Origin: Kaistella solincola
Lineage (GTDB): Bacteria > Bacteroidota > Bacteroidia > Flavobacteriales > Weeksellaceae
DNA length: 64,000 bases
Assembly: GCF_000812875.1 (NCBI RefSeq)
Contig: NZ_JSYK01000003.1
Coordinates: 930,001-994,000 of the forward strand
Direction: 5' to 3'
Part shown: positions 34,059 through 42,634 of the stretch, piece by piece
How the letters are laid out: every line of letters begins with the position of its first letter
How positions within the stretch are numbered: position 1 is the first letter of the stretch
Notes under the pieces: generated by a model
Databases searched by the model: none
The model's input: the letters and a program-made list of their open reading frames with translations, nothing else
What the model was told of the DNA's origin: nothing
Made by a program: the position numbers and the translations under genes

Positions 34059-34721
34059 TTAAAATTTAAAAGTATTCGCCGGGAAAACTTTGTTGGTTTC
34101 TATTTTATTTAAAATCATCACGTAATCGCTGTCCTTTTTCGGCGATGTAGATTCTATCCGGAAAGGCATCATCAAATTTCCGACCGCACGGTAGTCATCA
34201 TACGTTAAAGTTTCATCTTTCTGCACTTCCTTTATTAGCATGTACGTTTTAGCATTGAAAAAATACAGGGTTTTATTGACGTTTTTTGTCAGTTCCACTT
34301 TAAGACAAACGATGTCGCCCACTTTTTCTTTACCTAAAAATTCAGCTTCAAAACCTTTGTTTTCCCAATCGATAAAATCATTGTCAAAACTTTCGGGCGA
34401 ATAATTCGGGTATTCCTGGATTTTATTGGTCGCATAATTCATCGCGTAACCTTTTGTACCATCATAACCTTCCACCGCAGATTCTTTTTTACCAATCATA
34501 ATCGTGGTTTTGGTAAGATTTGGTCTTTGCTGATAAATTTTTATCGGATAATCATCATTAATTCCCAAAGTTACTTTTCCCTGCAGCAAAACGGAATTCA
34601 AAAGTTTCCAATTGGTAAGACCGCCCGAAACTTCGATGTTTTTATCGATAATTTCCTTTGCGGTTTGTGCTGAAATAATGGTGCTGAAAGCGAGTAGAAA
34701 AACTGAAAAAATCTTTTTCAT
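34059..34721 (-). CDS. LolA/LolB-fold secreted protein of unknown function
   Basis: 220 residues from the ATG at 34721, with a Sec signal peptide (MKKIFSVFLLAFSTIISAQ). An upstream ATG at 34736 is possible but spoils the signal. The mature part begins AKEIIDKNIEVSGGLTNW and continues in beta strands like outer-membrane lipoprotein-sorting proteins. No catalytic motif. One base separates it from the peroxidase gene, so they are translated together. Confidence 0.75.
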   Translation of the reverse strand: MKKIFSVFLLAFSTIISAQTAKEIIDKNIEVSGGLTNWKLLNSVLLQGKVTLGINDDYPIKIYQQRPNLTKTTIMIGKKESAVEGYDGTKGYAMNYATNKIQEYPNYSPESFDNDFIDWENKGFEAEFLGKEKVGDIVCLKVELTKNVNKTLYFFNAKTYMLIKEVQKDETLTYDDYRAVGNLMMPFRIESTSPKKDSDYVMILNKIETNKVFPANTFKF

Positions 34722-34833
34722 TATAATCATTGGCAATATTAAAATTGCGTTTTTAAAAAATTACGTGCTTTAAGGGCTAAAAAATTTAATCCCAAAAAAG
34801 CGACCAAATATATACTTTTTTAATTGAAAGAAA

Positions 34834-35562
34834 TTATAATCGCAAAAGTCTGCGCGCTTCCTCCAAATCCGCAGGAACGTCTATTCCCACGCCAACAAAA
34901 TCGGTTTCTATGATTTTTATTTTCATGCCGTATTCGAGAAAGCGCAGGCATTCGATCTTTTCGGCGATTTCCAGCGGTTTCATCGGCAGTTTCGTGAACT
35001 GCTTCAAAGCTTCTTTTCTGAAAGCATAAACGCCGATATGTTTAAAAAATTCTGTATCCTCCATTTTACCGCGCGTGTACGGAATTACCGAGCGGCTGAA
35101 ATACAGCGCGAAACCGTCGCCGTCGGTAATAACTTTCACATTATTGGCATTTTCGATTTCGCTTTTCTTGGATAATTTTATCTTTAAGGAAGCCAGCGAA
35201 ATTTCCTTGTTAAAATCAGAATGAAAAACTGAAATTAATTTTTTCAGCGGTTCCATTTTCAGAAAAGGTTCGTCGCCCTGAACATTTACCACGATATCGC
35301 ATTCGATATTTTGAACGGCTTCCGCAATGCGGTCGCTGCCAGTTTCGTGTTGTCCGGTCATTACAGATTTTCCACCGAGGGACAAAATTTCTTCAAAAAT
35401 TATTTCGGAATCTGTTGCGACGAAAACTTCATCAAAAAGCTGCGTTTCTACTACGTTTTGGTAAGTTGTAGAAATCACCGTTTTATCGCCCAATTTTTGC
35501 ATTAATTTTCCCGGAAAACGCGTGGCTTCGTAGCGGGCCGGAATTACAGCGATAATTTTCAT
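34834..35562 (-). CDS. kdsB: 3-deoxy-manno-octulosonate cytidylyltransferase
   Basis: 242 residues, normal length. It activates Kdo as CMP-Kdo for lipid A-core assembly. The nucleotide-binding opening [17 protein letters not shown] (4-20), the [14 protein letters not shown] segment (about 89-102) and NVQGDEPF (about 113-120) are all present. It is good evidence that the host makes LPS. Leftward, 39 bp from the aminotransferase end. Confidence 0.95.
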   Translation of the reverse strand: MKIIAVIPARYEATRFPGKLMQKLGDKTVISTTYQNVVETQLFDEVFVATDSEIIFEEILSLGGKSVMTGQHETGSDRIAEAVQNIECDIVVNVQGDEPFLKMEPLKKLISVFHSDFNKEISLASLKIKLSKKSEIENANNVKVITDGDGFALYFSRSVIPYTRGKMEDTEFFKHIGVYAFRKEALKQFTKLPMKPLEIAEKIECLRFLEYGMKIKIIETDFVGVGIDVPADLEEARRLLRL

Positions 35563-35589
35563 ATTTTATTGTGATTTTAAATGATAAAA

Positions 35590-35608
35590 AAAGCCTCTTT
35601 TTTAGGCT
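35590..35608 (-). terminator. Terminator overlapping the aminotransferase stop
   Basis: AGCCT/AGGCT stem reading through the stop codon, followed on the minus strand by seven Us. The stem is only 5 bp, so it is probably weak. Confidence 0.5.
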
Positions 35609-36867
35609 AATTTTTCTAAAGCAGCTTCTAATCTCGGCAACATTTTTTTTATTTCATCAGCTGATAAACCACCCGCTGATGCCCTAAACCAAGGCATATT
35701 CCGTGAATTTCCGAACGCCGAAAATGGTACCAGCGCCACACCAGCTTCGTTGATCAGATAAAATACAAGGTCAGACGAATCCGCAATCTGCGAACCATCG
35801 GCTTTTGTTTTGCCTAAATAATCAAGCTCGATGGTGAGATACAGTGCACCCATCGGTTTAATACTGTCGACCTGCAACCCACGGGATTTCATTTCCTGAA
35901 TTCCTGTATGCAGAATCTTTAAACTGTCAGTGATTTTTCCCTTAAAGTCATTCACAAAAAAGTCTAAATGTTCCGTCTCACCCAAAAATACCGAAACGGC
36001 TTGCTGCTCAGGTTTTGGCGCCCAGGCCCCGATGTGGCCGAGTAATGCTTTCATTTTGTCAATAATTTCCGTAGGACCAAAACTCCAGCCTACTCTGACT
36101 CCCGTTGCCGCAAAACATTTTGAAGTTCCGTCGATAAAAACGGTGTATTTCTTCATTTCCGGGAAAAGAGAAACCGGATTGAAATGCTCTTCATCAAAAG
36201 TAAGCATCGCGTAAATCTGATCATACATCAGATAAAGCGGTTTTTCATTCTCATCGCGTTTTTTATTCTCTTCCAGAACAAGTTCACAAATTTCGGTGAG
36301 CTGATCTTTAGTAAACATTGTTCCGGTCGGATTCAGCGGAGAACATAAAGCCAGCAGAACTGCACCTTCCAAATGAGGTTTCAATTCTTCTGCAGTCGGC
36401 AAAAAGTTATTGGACTGAGCCGTTTCAACTTCAATTTTTTCAGCGTGAGTCAAATAGGCATAATGGTTGTTGTTCCACGAAGGAATTGGATAAACCACTT
36501 TATCACCTTCATCAACAATCGTTTTGAAAGTAGCATAAATTAAAGGTCTGGAGCCGCCTGCCACTAAGATTTCATCTGCAGAATATTTAAGATTCCAGCG
36601 ATTTTTTAGATCTTCGGAAACAGCTTTTCTCAGAGACAAAAGGCCGTTTGCCGGCGGATAATTGGTCAGGTTATTTTGGTAAGCTTTCTGAATTTCTTCT
36701 TTCAGCCTTGCGGGAATCGGGTAAATATTGGCATCCAAATCACCGATGGTAAGATTGGCGATCTCGGCGCCTTGCGTTTTCAGATCATTTACCTGATTAC
36801 CAATTTTAATAATTTCTGAACCGATAAGATTTTGGGCGAGTTTTGATACTTTCATATGATTGCTCAA
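35602..36867 (-). CDS. PLP-dependent class I aminotransferase
   Basis: 421 residues, or 417 if it starts at the second ATG (36855), which is equally credible. Fold type I: PLP lysine Lys250 in DGTSKCFAATGVRVGW, with SPLNPTG (about 176-182) and YDQIYA as further family marks. The sequence resembles aspartate or LL-diaminopimelate-type aminotransferases. The exact substrate pair is not readable. Downstream of the phosphosugar mutase by 23 bp. Confidence 0.88.
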   Translation of the reverse strand: MSNHMKVSKLAQNLIGSEIIKIGNQVNDLKTQGAEIANLTIGDLDANIYPIPARLKEEIQKAYQNNLTNYPPANGLLSLRKAVSEDLKNRWNLKYSADEILVAGGSRPLIYATFKTIVDEGDKVVYPIPSWNNNHYAYLTHAEKIEVETAQSNNFLPTAEELKPHLEGAVLLALCSPLNPTGTMFTKDQLTEICELVLEENKKRDENEKPLYLMYDQIYAMLTFDEEHFNPVSLFPEMKKYTVFIDGTSKCFAATGVRVGWSFGPTEIIDKMKALLGHIGAWAPKPEQQAVSVFLGETEHLDFFVNDFKGKITDSLKILHTGIQEMKSRGLQVDSIKPMGALYLTIELDYLGKTKADGSQIADSSDLVFYLINEAGVALVPFSAFGNSRNMPWFRASAGGLSADEIKKMLPRLEAALEKLA

Positions 36868-36890
36868 TTAGTTAATTTAATTTTTGAGTT

Positions 36891-38603
36891 TTAAAGCTTT
36901 AAATCTGCTTTTACCTGATTAATTTTCTGTTCTAAAACAACAAGCTTTTCACGGAAATCCTGCTCAGAAGCGATTGAATCCTTCACGGAAACATAAAATT
37001 TAATTTTAGGTTCCGTTCCGGAAGGACGCACGCAGACTTTTGTTCCGTCTTCGGTGTAATAAATTAAAACATTGGATTTTGGAATGTCGTCCATCGTGGA
37101 TTTTTCGTTGTTCAAAAGATTTAATGATGTTTGTTCCTGGAAATCTTTCACCGTTGCCACTTTGGAACCTGCGATCATTTCTGGCGGATTTTCACGGAAA
37201 TCTTTCATCATTTGCTGAATTTCTTCTGCACCAGTTCTGCCTTTTCGCACCACATTTACCAAGCCTTCGTAATATAAACCAAGGTCTTTGTAAATATCAA
37301 TCATGTATTCGAACATTGTGCTGCCATTGGCTTTGCACCATGCCGCGATCTCACAGGCCAATAAAATAGAACCGCAGGAATCTTTATCGCGCACGAAATC
37401 TCCGGTCATAAAACCGAAACTTTCTTCGCCACCGCAGATGAATTGTTCCTCGCCTTCGAAATCGCGAATCATTTTTCCAATCCACTTAAAACCAGTTAAA
37501 CCAACTTTGCAGTCCACACCGAATTTCTCAGCAATGTCATAGAAAATATCAGAAGTCACAATGGTTGATCCAATAAATTCTTTACCCGTAATTTTCCCGG
37601 CTTTTTTCCACTGATCGAGGATATAATAGGTTAAAATCGTGTTGGTTTGATTTCCGTTCAGAAGCTGCATTTCACCATCCAAATTTCGCACTGCAATTCC
37701 CAAACGGTCGCCGTCCGGATCCGTTCCGATAACAATATCACCATTGGTAATTCTGGCTAAATCCAGCGCCATTTCCAGCGCGGCCGGTTCTTCCGGATTT
37801 GGTGAAGCTACGGTCGGGAAATTACCGCTGGGAATCATTTGCTCGCGCACCAGATCAACTTTTTTAAAGCCTGCTTTTTCCAGCGCCTTTGGAACTGTAG
37901 TGTAAGTCGTGCCGTGAATGGAGGTGAAAACGATATTTAAATTATCGCGACCTACATTTTGATACAAAGAATTTTTCATGCATGCATCGATGTAAACATC
38001 GTCCTGCTCCTCGCCGATCCATTCAATTAAATCGTCATTTCCTTCAAATTTAATTTCCTCAAACTTCACGGAATACACTTCGTTAATAATCGCTTCGTCA
38101 TTTGGCGGAACGATTTGCGCGCCGTCATTCCAATATACTTTATAGCCGTTGTATTCCGGCGGATTGTGCGACGCGGTTAAAACAATCCCGGCGTTGCAAT
38201 TTTTATCTCTAACAGTAAAGGAAAGCTCCGGAGTTGGGCGGTGCTCTTTGAAAATTAAAACTTTAATGCCATTTGCCGTTAAAACATCCGCGCACATTTT
38301 ACCAAATTCTTTTGAATTGTGGCGCACATCGTAAGCAATAGCAACTTTTATATTTTCGTTTGGAAACTGCTGATGAAGATAATTTGCAAGCCCTTGCGTT
38401 GCCTGACCTAACGTATATTTGTTTAAACGGTTTGTGCCAACGCCCATAATGCCTCGCATTCCGCCGGTGCCGAATTCCAGTTCTCGGTAGAAAGAATCTT
38501 CCATTTCATCGGAATCAGCTTCGATCCACTGCCGGATTACATTTTGGGTTTCCGCATCGAAAGTATCTGTGAGCCAAAGATTTGCTTTTTCTAAAGTGGT
38601 CAT
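36891..38603 (-). CDS. Phosphohexose mutase (phosphoglucomutase/phosphomannomutase family)
   Basis: 570 residues, the size of the PgcA-type alpha-phosphoglucomutases. The phosphoserine is Ser145 in TASHNPPEYNGYK. The metal loop is GTDPDGDRLGIA (about 295-306), sugar-binding is GGEESFGFM, and the phosphate-binding loop near the C-terminus is RPSGTEPKIKFY. Interconverts hexose 1- and 6-phosphates for envelope sugars. Leftward, 30 bp downstream of the GIN-domain gene. Confidence 0.93.
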   Translation of the reverse strand: MTTLEKANLWLTDTFDAETQNVIRQWIEADSDEMEDSFYRELEFGTGGMRGIMGVGTNRLNKYTLGQATQGLANYLHQQFPNENIKVAIAYDVRHNSKEFGKMCADVLTANGIKVLIFKEHRPTPELSFTVRDKNCNAGIVLTASHNPPEYNGYKVYWNDGAQIVPPNDEAIINEVYSVKFEEIKFEGNDDLIEWIGEEQDDVYIDACMKNSLYQNVGRDNLNIVFTSIHGTTYTTVPKALEKAGFKKVDLVREQMIPSGNFPTVASPNPEEPAALEMALDLARITNGDIVIGTDPDGDRLGIAVRNLDGEMQLLNGNQTNTILTYYILDQWKKAGKITGKEFIGSTIVTSDIFYDIAEKFGVDCKVGLTGFKWIGKMIRDFEGEEQFICGGEESFGFMTGDFVRDKDSCGSILLACEIAAWCKANGSTMFEYMIDIYKDLGLYYEGLVNVVRKGRTGAEEIQQMMKDFRENPPEMIAGSKVATVKDFQEQTSLNLLNNEKSTMDDIPKSNVLIYYTEDGTKVCVRPSGTEPKIKFYVSVKDSIASEQDFREKLVVLEQKINQVKADLKL

Positions 38604-38633
38604 ATTTTTTAATTTCTATTATTCGGAAGTAAA

Positions 38634-39338
38634 TTATAAATCTAATTTTCCGTGTTGAACATTTGCAGTTTTTTCAATTTTCAAAGCCTGAATCGGATCG
38701 CCGTAATACGTGAGTTTTGCGGTTTTTTCGACGGAACCCTTTAAAGAATCGGTTACATTTATTTCGGTATAGCTGCCGTTTTTTGCTGAAATTTTTGCAC
38801 TGTTTATCATCCAATATGGTGCAATGATGCTGGCGGTATCCGAGACTTTTAAAACTGCTTCGGCGCTTTTGCCCAAAAAGTTTGCTCTGCTTTTTTGGTT
38901 CATTTCCACTTCGGCACGCCTTGTATTCACCGATCCAATAAATTTAGCATTATTTTTTAAATTCAGCCGGAAATTATCGGTCTTAATTTCGCTGGATATA
39001 TTCAGTTCTACGGAATTTGAAGCGGAAACTTTTTCTAAATTATATTTTGAATAGATGGTAACATTATAGAAATCTACACCTTCTGTTTCGCGGCTTTCGG
39101 TGATATTTAAAGTTTTGTTTTTTACCTTTAATTTCAGGTTTTTGCTTACGTTTCTATACGTTTCAATATTCACGTAACTGCTGTCGCCTTTCACATAAAA
39201 AGCGCGGAATTTTCCATCTAAATTAAGGTTTACAAAATCTTCCACTTTAGCATCGGTGCTGGAAATATCGCCTTTCGGGCGCACTTTTCCGCAGGAAAGA
39301 ATCGAAAATGAAAGTAAAAGGAAAAACAGATTTTTCAT
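38634..39338 (-). CDS. GIN-domain (DUF2807) lipoprotein
   Basis: 234 residues. Lipoprotein signal MKNLFFLLLSFSILSCG (Cys16). The mature part is a right-handed beta-helix-like repeat of short strands (NLNLDGKFRAFYVKGDSSYVNIE, later KVSASNSVELNIS), as in the putative auto-transporter adhesin head GIN domain. Presumed outer-surface or periplasmic. Function unknown. Co-directional with the mutase and the GT2 gene. Confidence 0.83.
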   Translation of the reverse strand: MKNLFFLLLSFSILSCGKVRPKGDISSTDAKVEDFVNLNLDGKFRAFYVKGDSSYVNIETYRNVSKNLKLKVKNKTLNITESRETEGVDFYNVTIYSKYNLEKVSASNSVELNISSEIKTDNFRLNLKNNAKFIGSVNTRRAEVEMNQKSRANFLGKSAEAVLKVSDTASIIAPYWMINSAKISAKNGSYTEINVTDSLKGSVEKTAKLTYYGDPIQALKIEKTANVQHGKLDL

Positions 39339-39366
39339 AAAAAAGGGGTCAAATAGCAGGTAATTT

Positions 39367-40317
39367 TTAAATCACTTCTTCCACATGATAATTTTCGTGC
39401 GGGCGGTTGGTACGGATCAGCATTTCGCCTAAAAAGCCGGCGATAAATAAAAGCGTTCCCAAAATCATCATGGTTAAAGAGATAAAAAACCACGCATTAT
39501 CCGTTAATAAATGTCCGTAAATTCCTCTTGAAACATCGATTAATTTTGAAATTCCCAGCCAAAGTGCAGAAAGAAAACCGACGATAAACATGACCGTTCC
39601 TACGGCGCCGAAAAAATGCATCGGCCGACCACCAAAACGGCTGACAAACCACAATGTTATTAAATCTAAAAAGCCACGCACAAAACGCTCGGTACCAAAT
39701 TTTGAAGTTCCGTACGGTCTCGCCTGATGTTGCACGGCTTTTTCGGTAATCTTCCGGAAGCCTGCATTAGCTGCTAAAACCGGAATATAGCGGTGCATAT
39801 CGCCGTATACATCGATGGATTTTACGACTTGTTTTCTGTATGCTTTCAAACCGCAGTTGAAATCGTGAAGTGAAACTCCGGAAATCCCTCGCGCCGCAGC
39901 ATTAAAAACTTTGGACGGAATATTTTTAGTCATTACATTGTCAAAGCGCTTTTTTTTCCAGCCCGAAACAATATCGTAACCTTCGGTTTTCACCATATAG
40001 TACAGCTCCGGAATTTCTTCGGGAAAATCCTGTAAATCTGCATCCATAGTGATAATAACATCGCCCTGCGCTTTTTCAAATGCAGCGTGAAGCGCCTGGG
40101 ATTTACCATAATTGCGCGAAAATTTAATTCCGTGAATTTGTGGATTCTGAACGCGTAAATTCTCAATAATGCTCCACGACAAATCGGTGCTGCCATCGTC
40201 TACAAACCAGATTTCGTAAGACAAACCTTCCGAATTACACACTTTATCAATGCGGGAAAAAAGTTCTTCTAAAGATTCTTCTTCATTAAGTAACGGAATG
40301 ATGATCGATAAATTCAT
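39367..40317 (-). CDS. GT2 glycosyltransferase, DPM1/GtrB-like, membrane-bound
   Basis: 316 residues from the ATG at 40317, where homology begins (MNLSIIIPLLNEEESL). Catalytic GT-A domain: DDGSTD (about 41-46) and DADLQDFPEEI (about 92-102). Two C-terminal membrane helices (about 230-255 and 265-295) follow. Such enzymes transfer a sugar from NDP-sugar to polyprenyl phosphate on the cytoplasmic face. It lies next to a phosphosugar mutase and kdsB, supporting an envelope-sugar role. Confidence 0.88.
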   Translation of the reverse strand: MNLSIIIPLLNEEESLEELFSRIDKVCNSEGLSYEIWFVDDGSTDLSWSIIENLRVQNPQIHGIKFSRNYGKSQALHAAFEKAQGDVIITMDADLQDFPEEIPELYYMVKTEGYDIVSGWKKKRFDNVMTKNIPSKVFNAAARGISGVSLHDFNCGLKAYRKQVVKSIDVYGDMHRYIPVLAANAGFRKITEKAVQHQARPYGTSKFGTERFVRGFLDLITLWFVSRFGGRPMHFFGAVGTVMFIVGFLSALWLGISKLIDVSRGIYGHLLTDNAWFFISLTMMILGTLLFIAGFLGEMLIRTNRPHENYHVEEVI

Positions 40318-40376
40318 TGATAAAATTAGATTTGACACAAAATTAAGGCATTATTTCTTTGCAGCATTCATTTGAA

Positions 40377-40955
40377 TTAAAGTTCGGTTCTGCTTCTGAA
40401 AAAACTGGCGAAAAAGGTGGAAAGAATTATATAAAAAACCAAGACTGCGGCGAAATAATACGCAAACTGGCGGAAACTAAACATGTCCTTTCCTTCAATC
40501 ATTTTTGGTGCAAAACTTTCCTTTCTTTCCTGATATTTTTTATCGAGTTCCGCTTTTTCTTCGGGCGTTTTTACAAACTGGCTGGCTTTGGCGTATTCCG
40601 CTTCAAGCTCGGTTTTTTGCCGCTCGATGTATTGAAAATTAAGTAAATCTTTTGCGATAGGATCAGCAAAATTCAAAAATAAAAACATCGTGATGATCGA
40701 AAGAAGTCCGCCGATGAACATTGGTTTAAAAGCACGGCCGAAAGCGTCGCGAAAACCCATTTTTATACCGGCTTTTCGGAGAGAATTTACCGAAACATAA
40801 GCGCCGCCGAGATAAATTACGGGAAGTATAAAAGCGTTGATGAGAAGCGAATTGTTAAAATAATCGGTATTCATGCCGAAAAAATACAGTCCCAGAAAAA
40901 TTGCCATGGTAATTAGAAAGAGCACAAAACCAATGGTGTAAATGTTTTTAGTCAT
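40377..40955 (-). CDS. DUF4199-family membrane protein
   Basis: 192 residues from the ATG at 40955. An upstream in-frame ATG at 41033 would run through the SRP promoter and is rejected. Four membrane helices: about 5-27, 38-58, 75-95 and 155-180. A charged helical stretch (AEYAKASQFVKTPEEKAELDKK) lies between the third and fourth. Function unknown; the family is confined to Bacteroidota as far as I know. Divergent from the SRP RNA gene. Confidence 0.8.
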   Translation of the reverse strand: MTKNIYTIGFVLFLITMAIFLGLYFFGMNTDYFNNSLLINAFILPVIYLGGAYVSVNSLRKAGIKMGFRDAFGRAFKPMFIGGLLSIITMFLFLNFADPIAKDLLNFQYIERQKTELEAEYAKASQFVKTPEEKAELDKKYQERKESFAPKMIEGKDMFSFRQFAYYFAAVLVFYIILSTFFASFFRSRTEL

Positions 40956-40993
40956 ATTTATTTTAATAAAATTTGCCTTTTTAAGGCGTAGAA

Positions 40994-41024
40994 TTTTGAA
41001 TTTTGAATTAAAGGCGTATCTTTG
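40994..41024 (+). promoter_or_regulatory. SRP RNA promoter (TTG-N18-TATCTTTG)
   Basis: TTTTG at 40994-40998, an 18-bp spacer counted from the TTG, and TATCTTTG at 41017-41024. The RNA's paired 5' end (GGCAAG) begins 5 nt after the box, as expected for a start there. Confidence 0.85.
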
Positions 41025-41028
41025 CAAC

Positions 41029-41121
41029 GGCAAGTCCTAAACAACCAGCTCCTGAAACTCCTCCAGGGTGGGAACGCAGCAAAGGTAATCGGTTGTAGCG
41101 GTGTGATTTAGGTAGCTTGCC
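41029..41121 (+). ncRNA. ffs: Signal recognition particle RNA (4.5S-type)
   Basis: About 93 nt. Outer stem GGCAAG/CTTGCC (41029-41034 with 41116-41121), a second pairing CTAAA/TTTAG and further CAACC/GGTTG pairing. The tip matches the Ffh-binding helix 8: a CAGG / AGCA symmetric loop enclosing GTG-GGAA-CGC with a GGAA tetraloop (41064-41081). This replaces the UCC-GGAA-GGA tip of the E. coli RNA by compensatory changes. T-rich sequence follows. It guides Ffh and membrane-protein targeting. Confidence 0.93.
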
Positions 41122-41126
41122 ATTTT

Positions 41127-41924
41127 TTATTTCTTCTCTTTCTGAGTTTTTATTTCACTTAAAGTCTTTACGTTTTTCCAATTTTCTCCCGTTTTTATGC
41201 GGTGAATTTGCATATCTGAAACTTTAAACTGTTGTGCAAGTTCGCGAAGCGTTTTTCCCTGAGCAAGTTTTTCTTTGATATAAAGTACATTTTCTACGGA
41301 AAGTTTTTCGTTGGCCGATTTTTTTCTTTCCGCGCCGAAAGTTTTTTCCGCGTATTTTTTCGTTTTGTAATACGGATTATCGGCATAACGCGCGAAAGCT
41401 TCTTCTTTTGTCGCCCACTGCAGATTACTTGCGTGGTTATTTTCTTTATTAAAATCTTTATGTATCACCACTTCAGCATCAGCGGGTTTTTCCAGGAAAA
41501 GTTCTGCCACCGCACGATGAATTAAGAAATGAGAAAAAACCTGACGCTTACGGTCGGTTTTTAAAATATATTTTTTCCGCTTTGCAATTACAGAAAGCCT
41601 TTGGTTTTTCAACTCTTCTATTTCCGCAATTTCTTCCGGTGTTTTAAGGCTTTTTTTAACCAGTGTTCTTCTTCTGTCTTCCAGAAAAGCAATAAGTTCA
41701 TTCAGCGCTTCAATTTTTTCGGCGACATCTAAAGGTCTTTCTTTAAATAATGTAAACCGAACAATGGGATAACCGCCTTGCAGTGAACCTTTAATTAAAC
41801 CTCCGTCCGGACGGTTTTTATTATACGTTTTCACACGGCCGAAGTTAGAAACTTCTACGCGATACTGCGAGTCGTTTTCCAAATTCAGCGGATATTCTTT
41901 CCATATTTCGGTCGGATACAGCAT
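41127..41924 (-). CDS. NUMOD4/HNH endonuclease-like protein
   Basis: 265 residues. An N-terminal NUMOD4-like motif (EIWKEYPLN...YRVEVSNFGRVKTYNK, 6-35) is followed by an HNH domain with His136 (FLIHRAVAELFL), His155 (VVIHKD) and Asn163/Asn167 (NNHASNLQW). The catalytic residues look intact. A charged helical insert (about 63-120) splits the HNH region, which is unusual. The C-terminus (205-250) carries a helix-turn-helix-like stretch (KTLRELAQQFKVSDMQIHRI). Typical of homing endonucleases, but free-standing here. Its stop lies 5 bp from the SRP RNA 3' end; 3 bp from the hydrolase gene. Confidence 0.82.
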   Translation of the reverse strand: MLYPTEIWKEYPLNLENDSQYRVEVSNFGRVKTYNKNRPDGGLIKGSLQGGYPIVRFTLFKERPLDVAEKIEALNELIAFLEDRRRTLVKKSLKTPEEIAEIEELKNQRLSVIAKRKKYILKTDRKRQVFSHFLIHRAVAELFLEKPADAEVVIHKDFNKENNHASNLQWATKEEAFARYADNPYYKTKKYAEKTFGAERKKSANEKLSVENVLYIKEKLAQGKTLRELAQQFKVSDMQIHRIKTGENWKNVKTLSEIKTQKEKK

Positions 41925-41927
41925 TTT

Positions 41928-42623
41928 TTAGATTTCAAATTCTTCACCTAATTTTGGTAAGGTAAAATCAATGTTTTTTTCTTTAAAATGTTGTTCAGCT
42001 TCGTCGTGATTGATGGTAATCGGGGGAAAAGTATCGAAATGACAGCCAATAACGCGCGGCGTTTTCAGTAATTCCAGAGCTGCAAAACTCGCTTTTCTGG
42101 CGCTCATGGTGTAATGTGAACCCACGGGAAGTATCGCTAAATCAATAAAACCAAAAAGTTTCGGAAAAATTTCCATATCAGCCATAACGCCGGTATCGCC
42201 GGAAAAGTAAATATTCTTGCCCGGAAGGCGGAAAAAATATCCTGCAGGTTCGCCACCATAAGTTCCATCGGGGAAAGAACTGGTGTGACTTGCCGGAACC
42301 ATTGAAATTTTCAGATCATCGATTTTTGCAGAACCACCGAAATTAATATCAACTGAATTTTTATGCCCAAAATAGCCGCAAATTTCCGGCTGACCGATAA
42401 TTTGCGCTTCCGGGTGGTTTTCCAGAACTTCTTTCACATCGGCAATGTGATCGCCGTGCGCGTGCGTAATTAAAACATAATCGATTTTCTGCGCAGCAAT
42501 ATCAAACCCTGATTTTTCTTTCTGGTAATTGTAAAAAGGATCAGACAGGATATTTTTGCCGTTATAAGTGAACAAAAAACAGTTTTGTCCCAAAAATTTA
42601 AATTTAATTTTAGCATCCATCAT
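41928..42623 (-). CDS. Metallo-beta-lactamase-fold hydrolase (UPF0173-like)
   Basis: 231 residues. Zinc motif H54-A-H56-G-D58-H59 (LITHAHGDHI) and later metal-binding segments FSGDTGVM and GCHFDTFPPI. It resembles the UlaG/UPF0173 group of small metal-dependent hydrolases; substrate unknown. Tight spacing (11 bp) after menA. Confidence 0.86.
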   Translation of the reverse strand: MMDAKIKFKFLGQNCFLFTYNGKNILSDPFYNYQKEKSGFDIAAQKIDYVLITHAHGDHIADVKEVLENHPEAQIIGQPEICGYFGHKNSVDINFGGSAKIDDLKISMVPASHTSSFPDGTYGGEPAGYFFRLPGKNIYFSGDTGVMADMEIFPKLFGFIDLAILPVGSHYTMSARKASFAALELLKTPRVIGCHFDTFPPITINHDEAEQHFKEKNIDFTLPKLGEEFEI

Positions 42624-42634
42624 CTGTGTGTTTT

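Noticed and set aside
40956-41033. Upstream extension of the DUF4199 gene into the SRP promoter
   Set aside because: It would overlap the promoter and 5' end of the SRP RNA; the first membrane helix starts just after the ATG at 40955.
41127-41924. Complete restriction-modification system
   Set aside because: A single HNH gene with no methyltransferase neighbour; NUMOD4 points to a homing-type protein instead.
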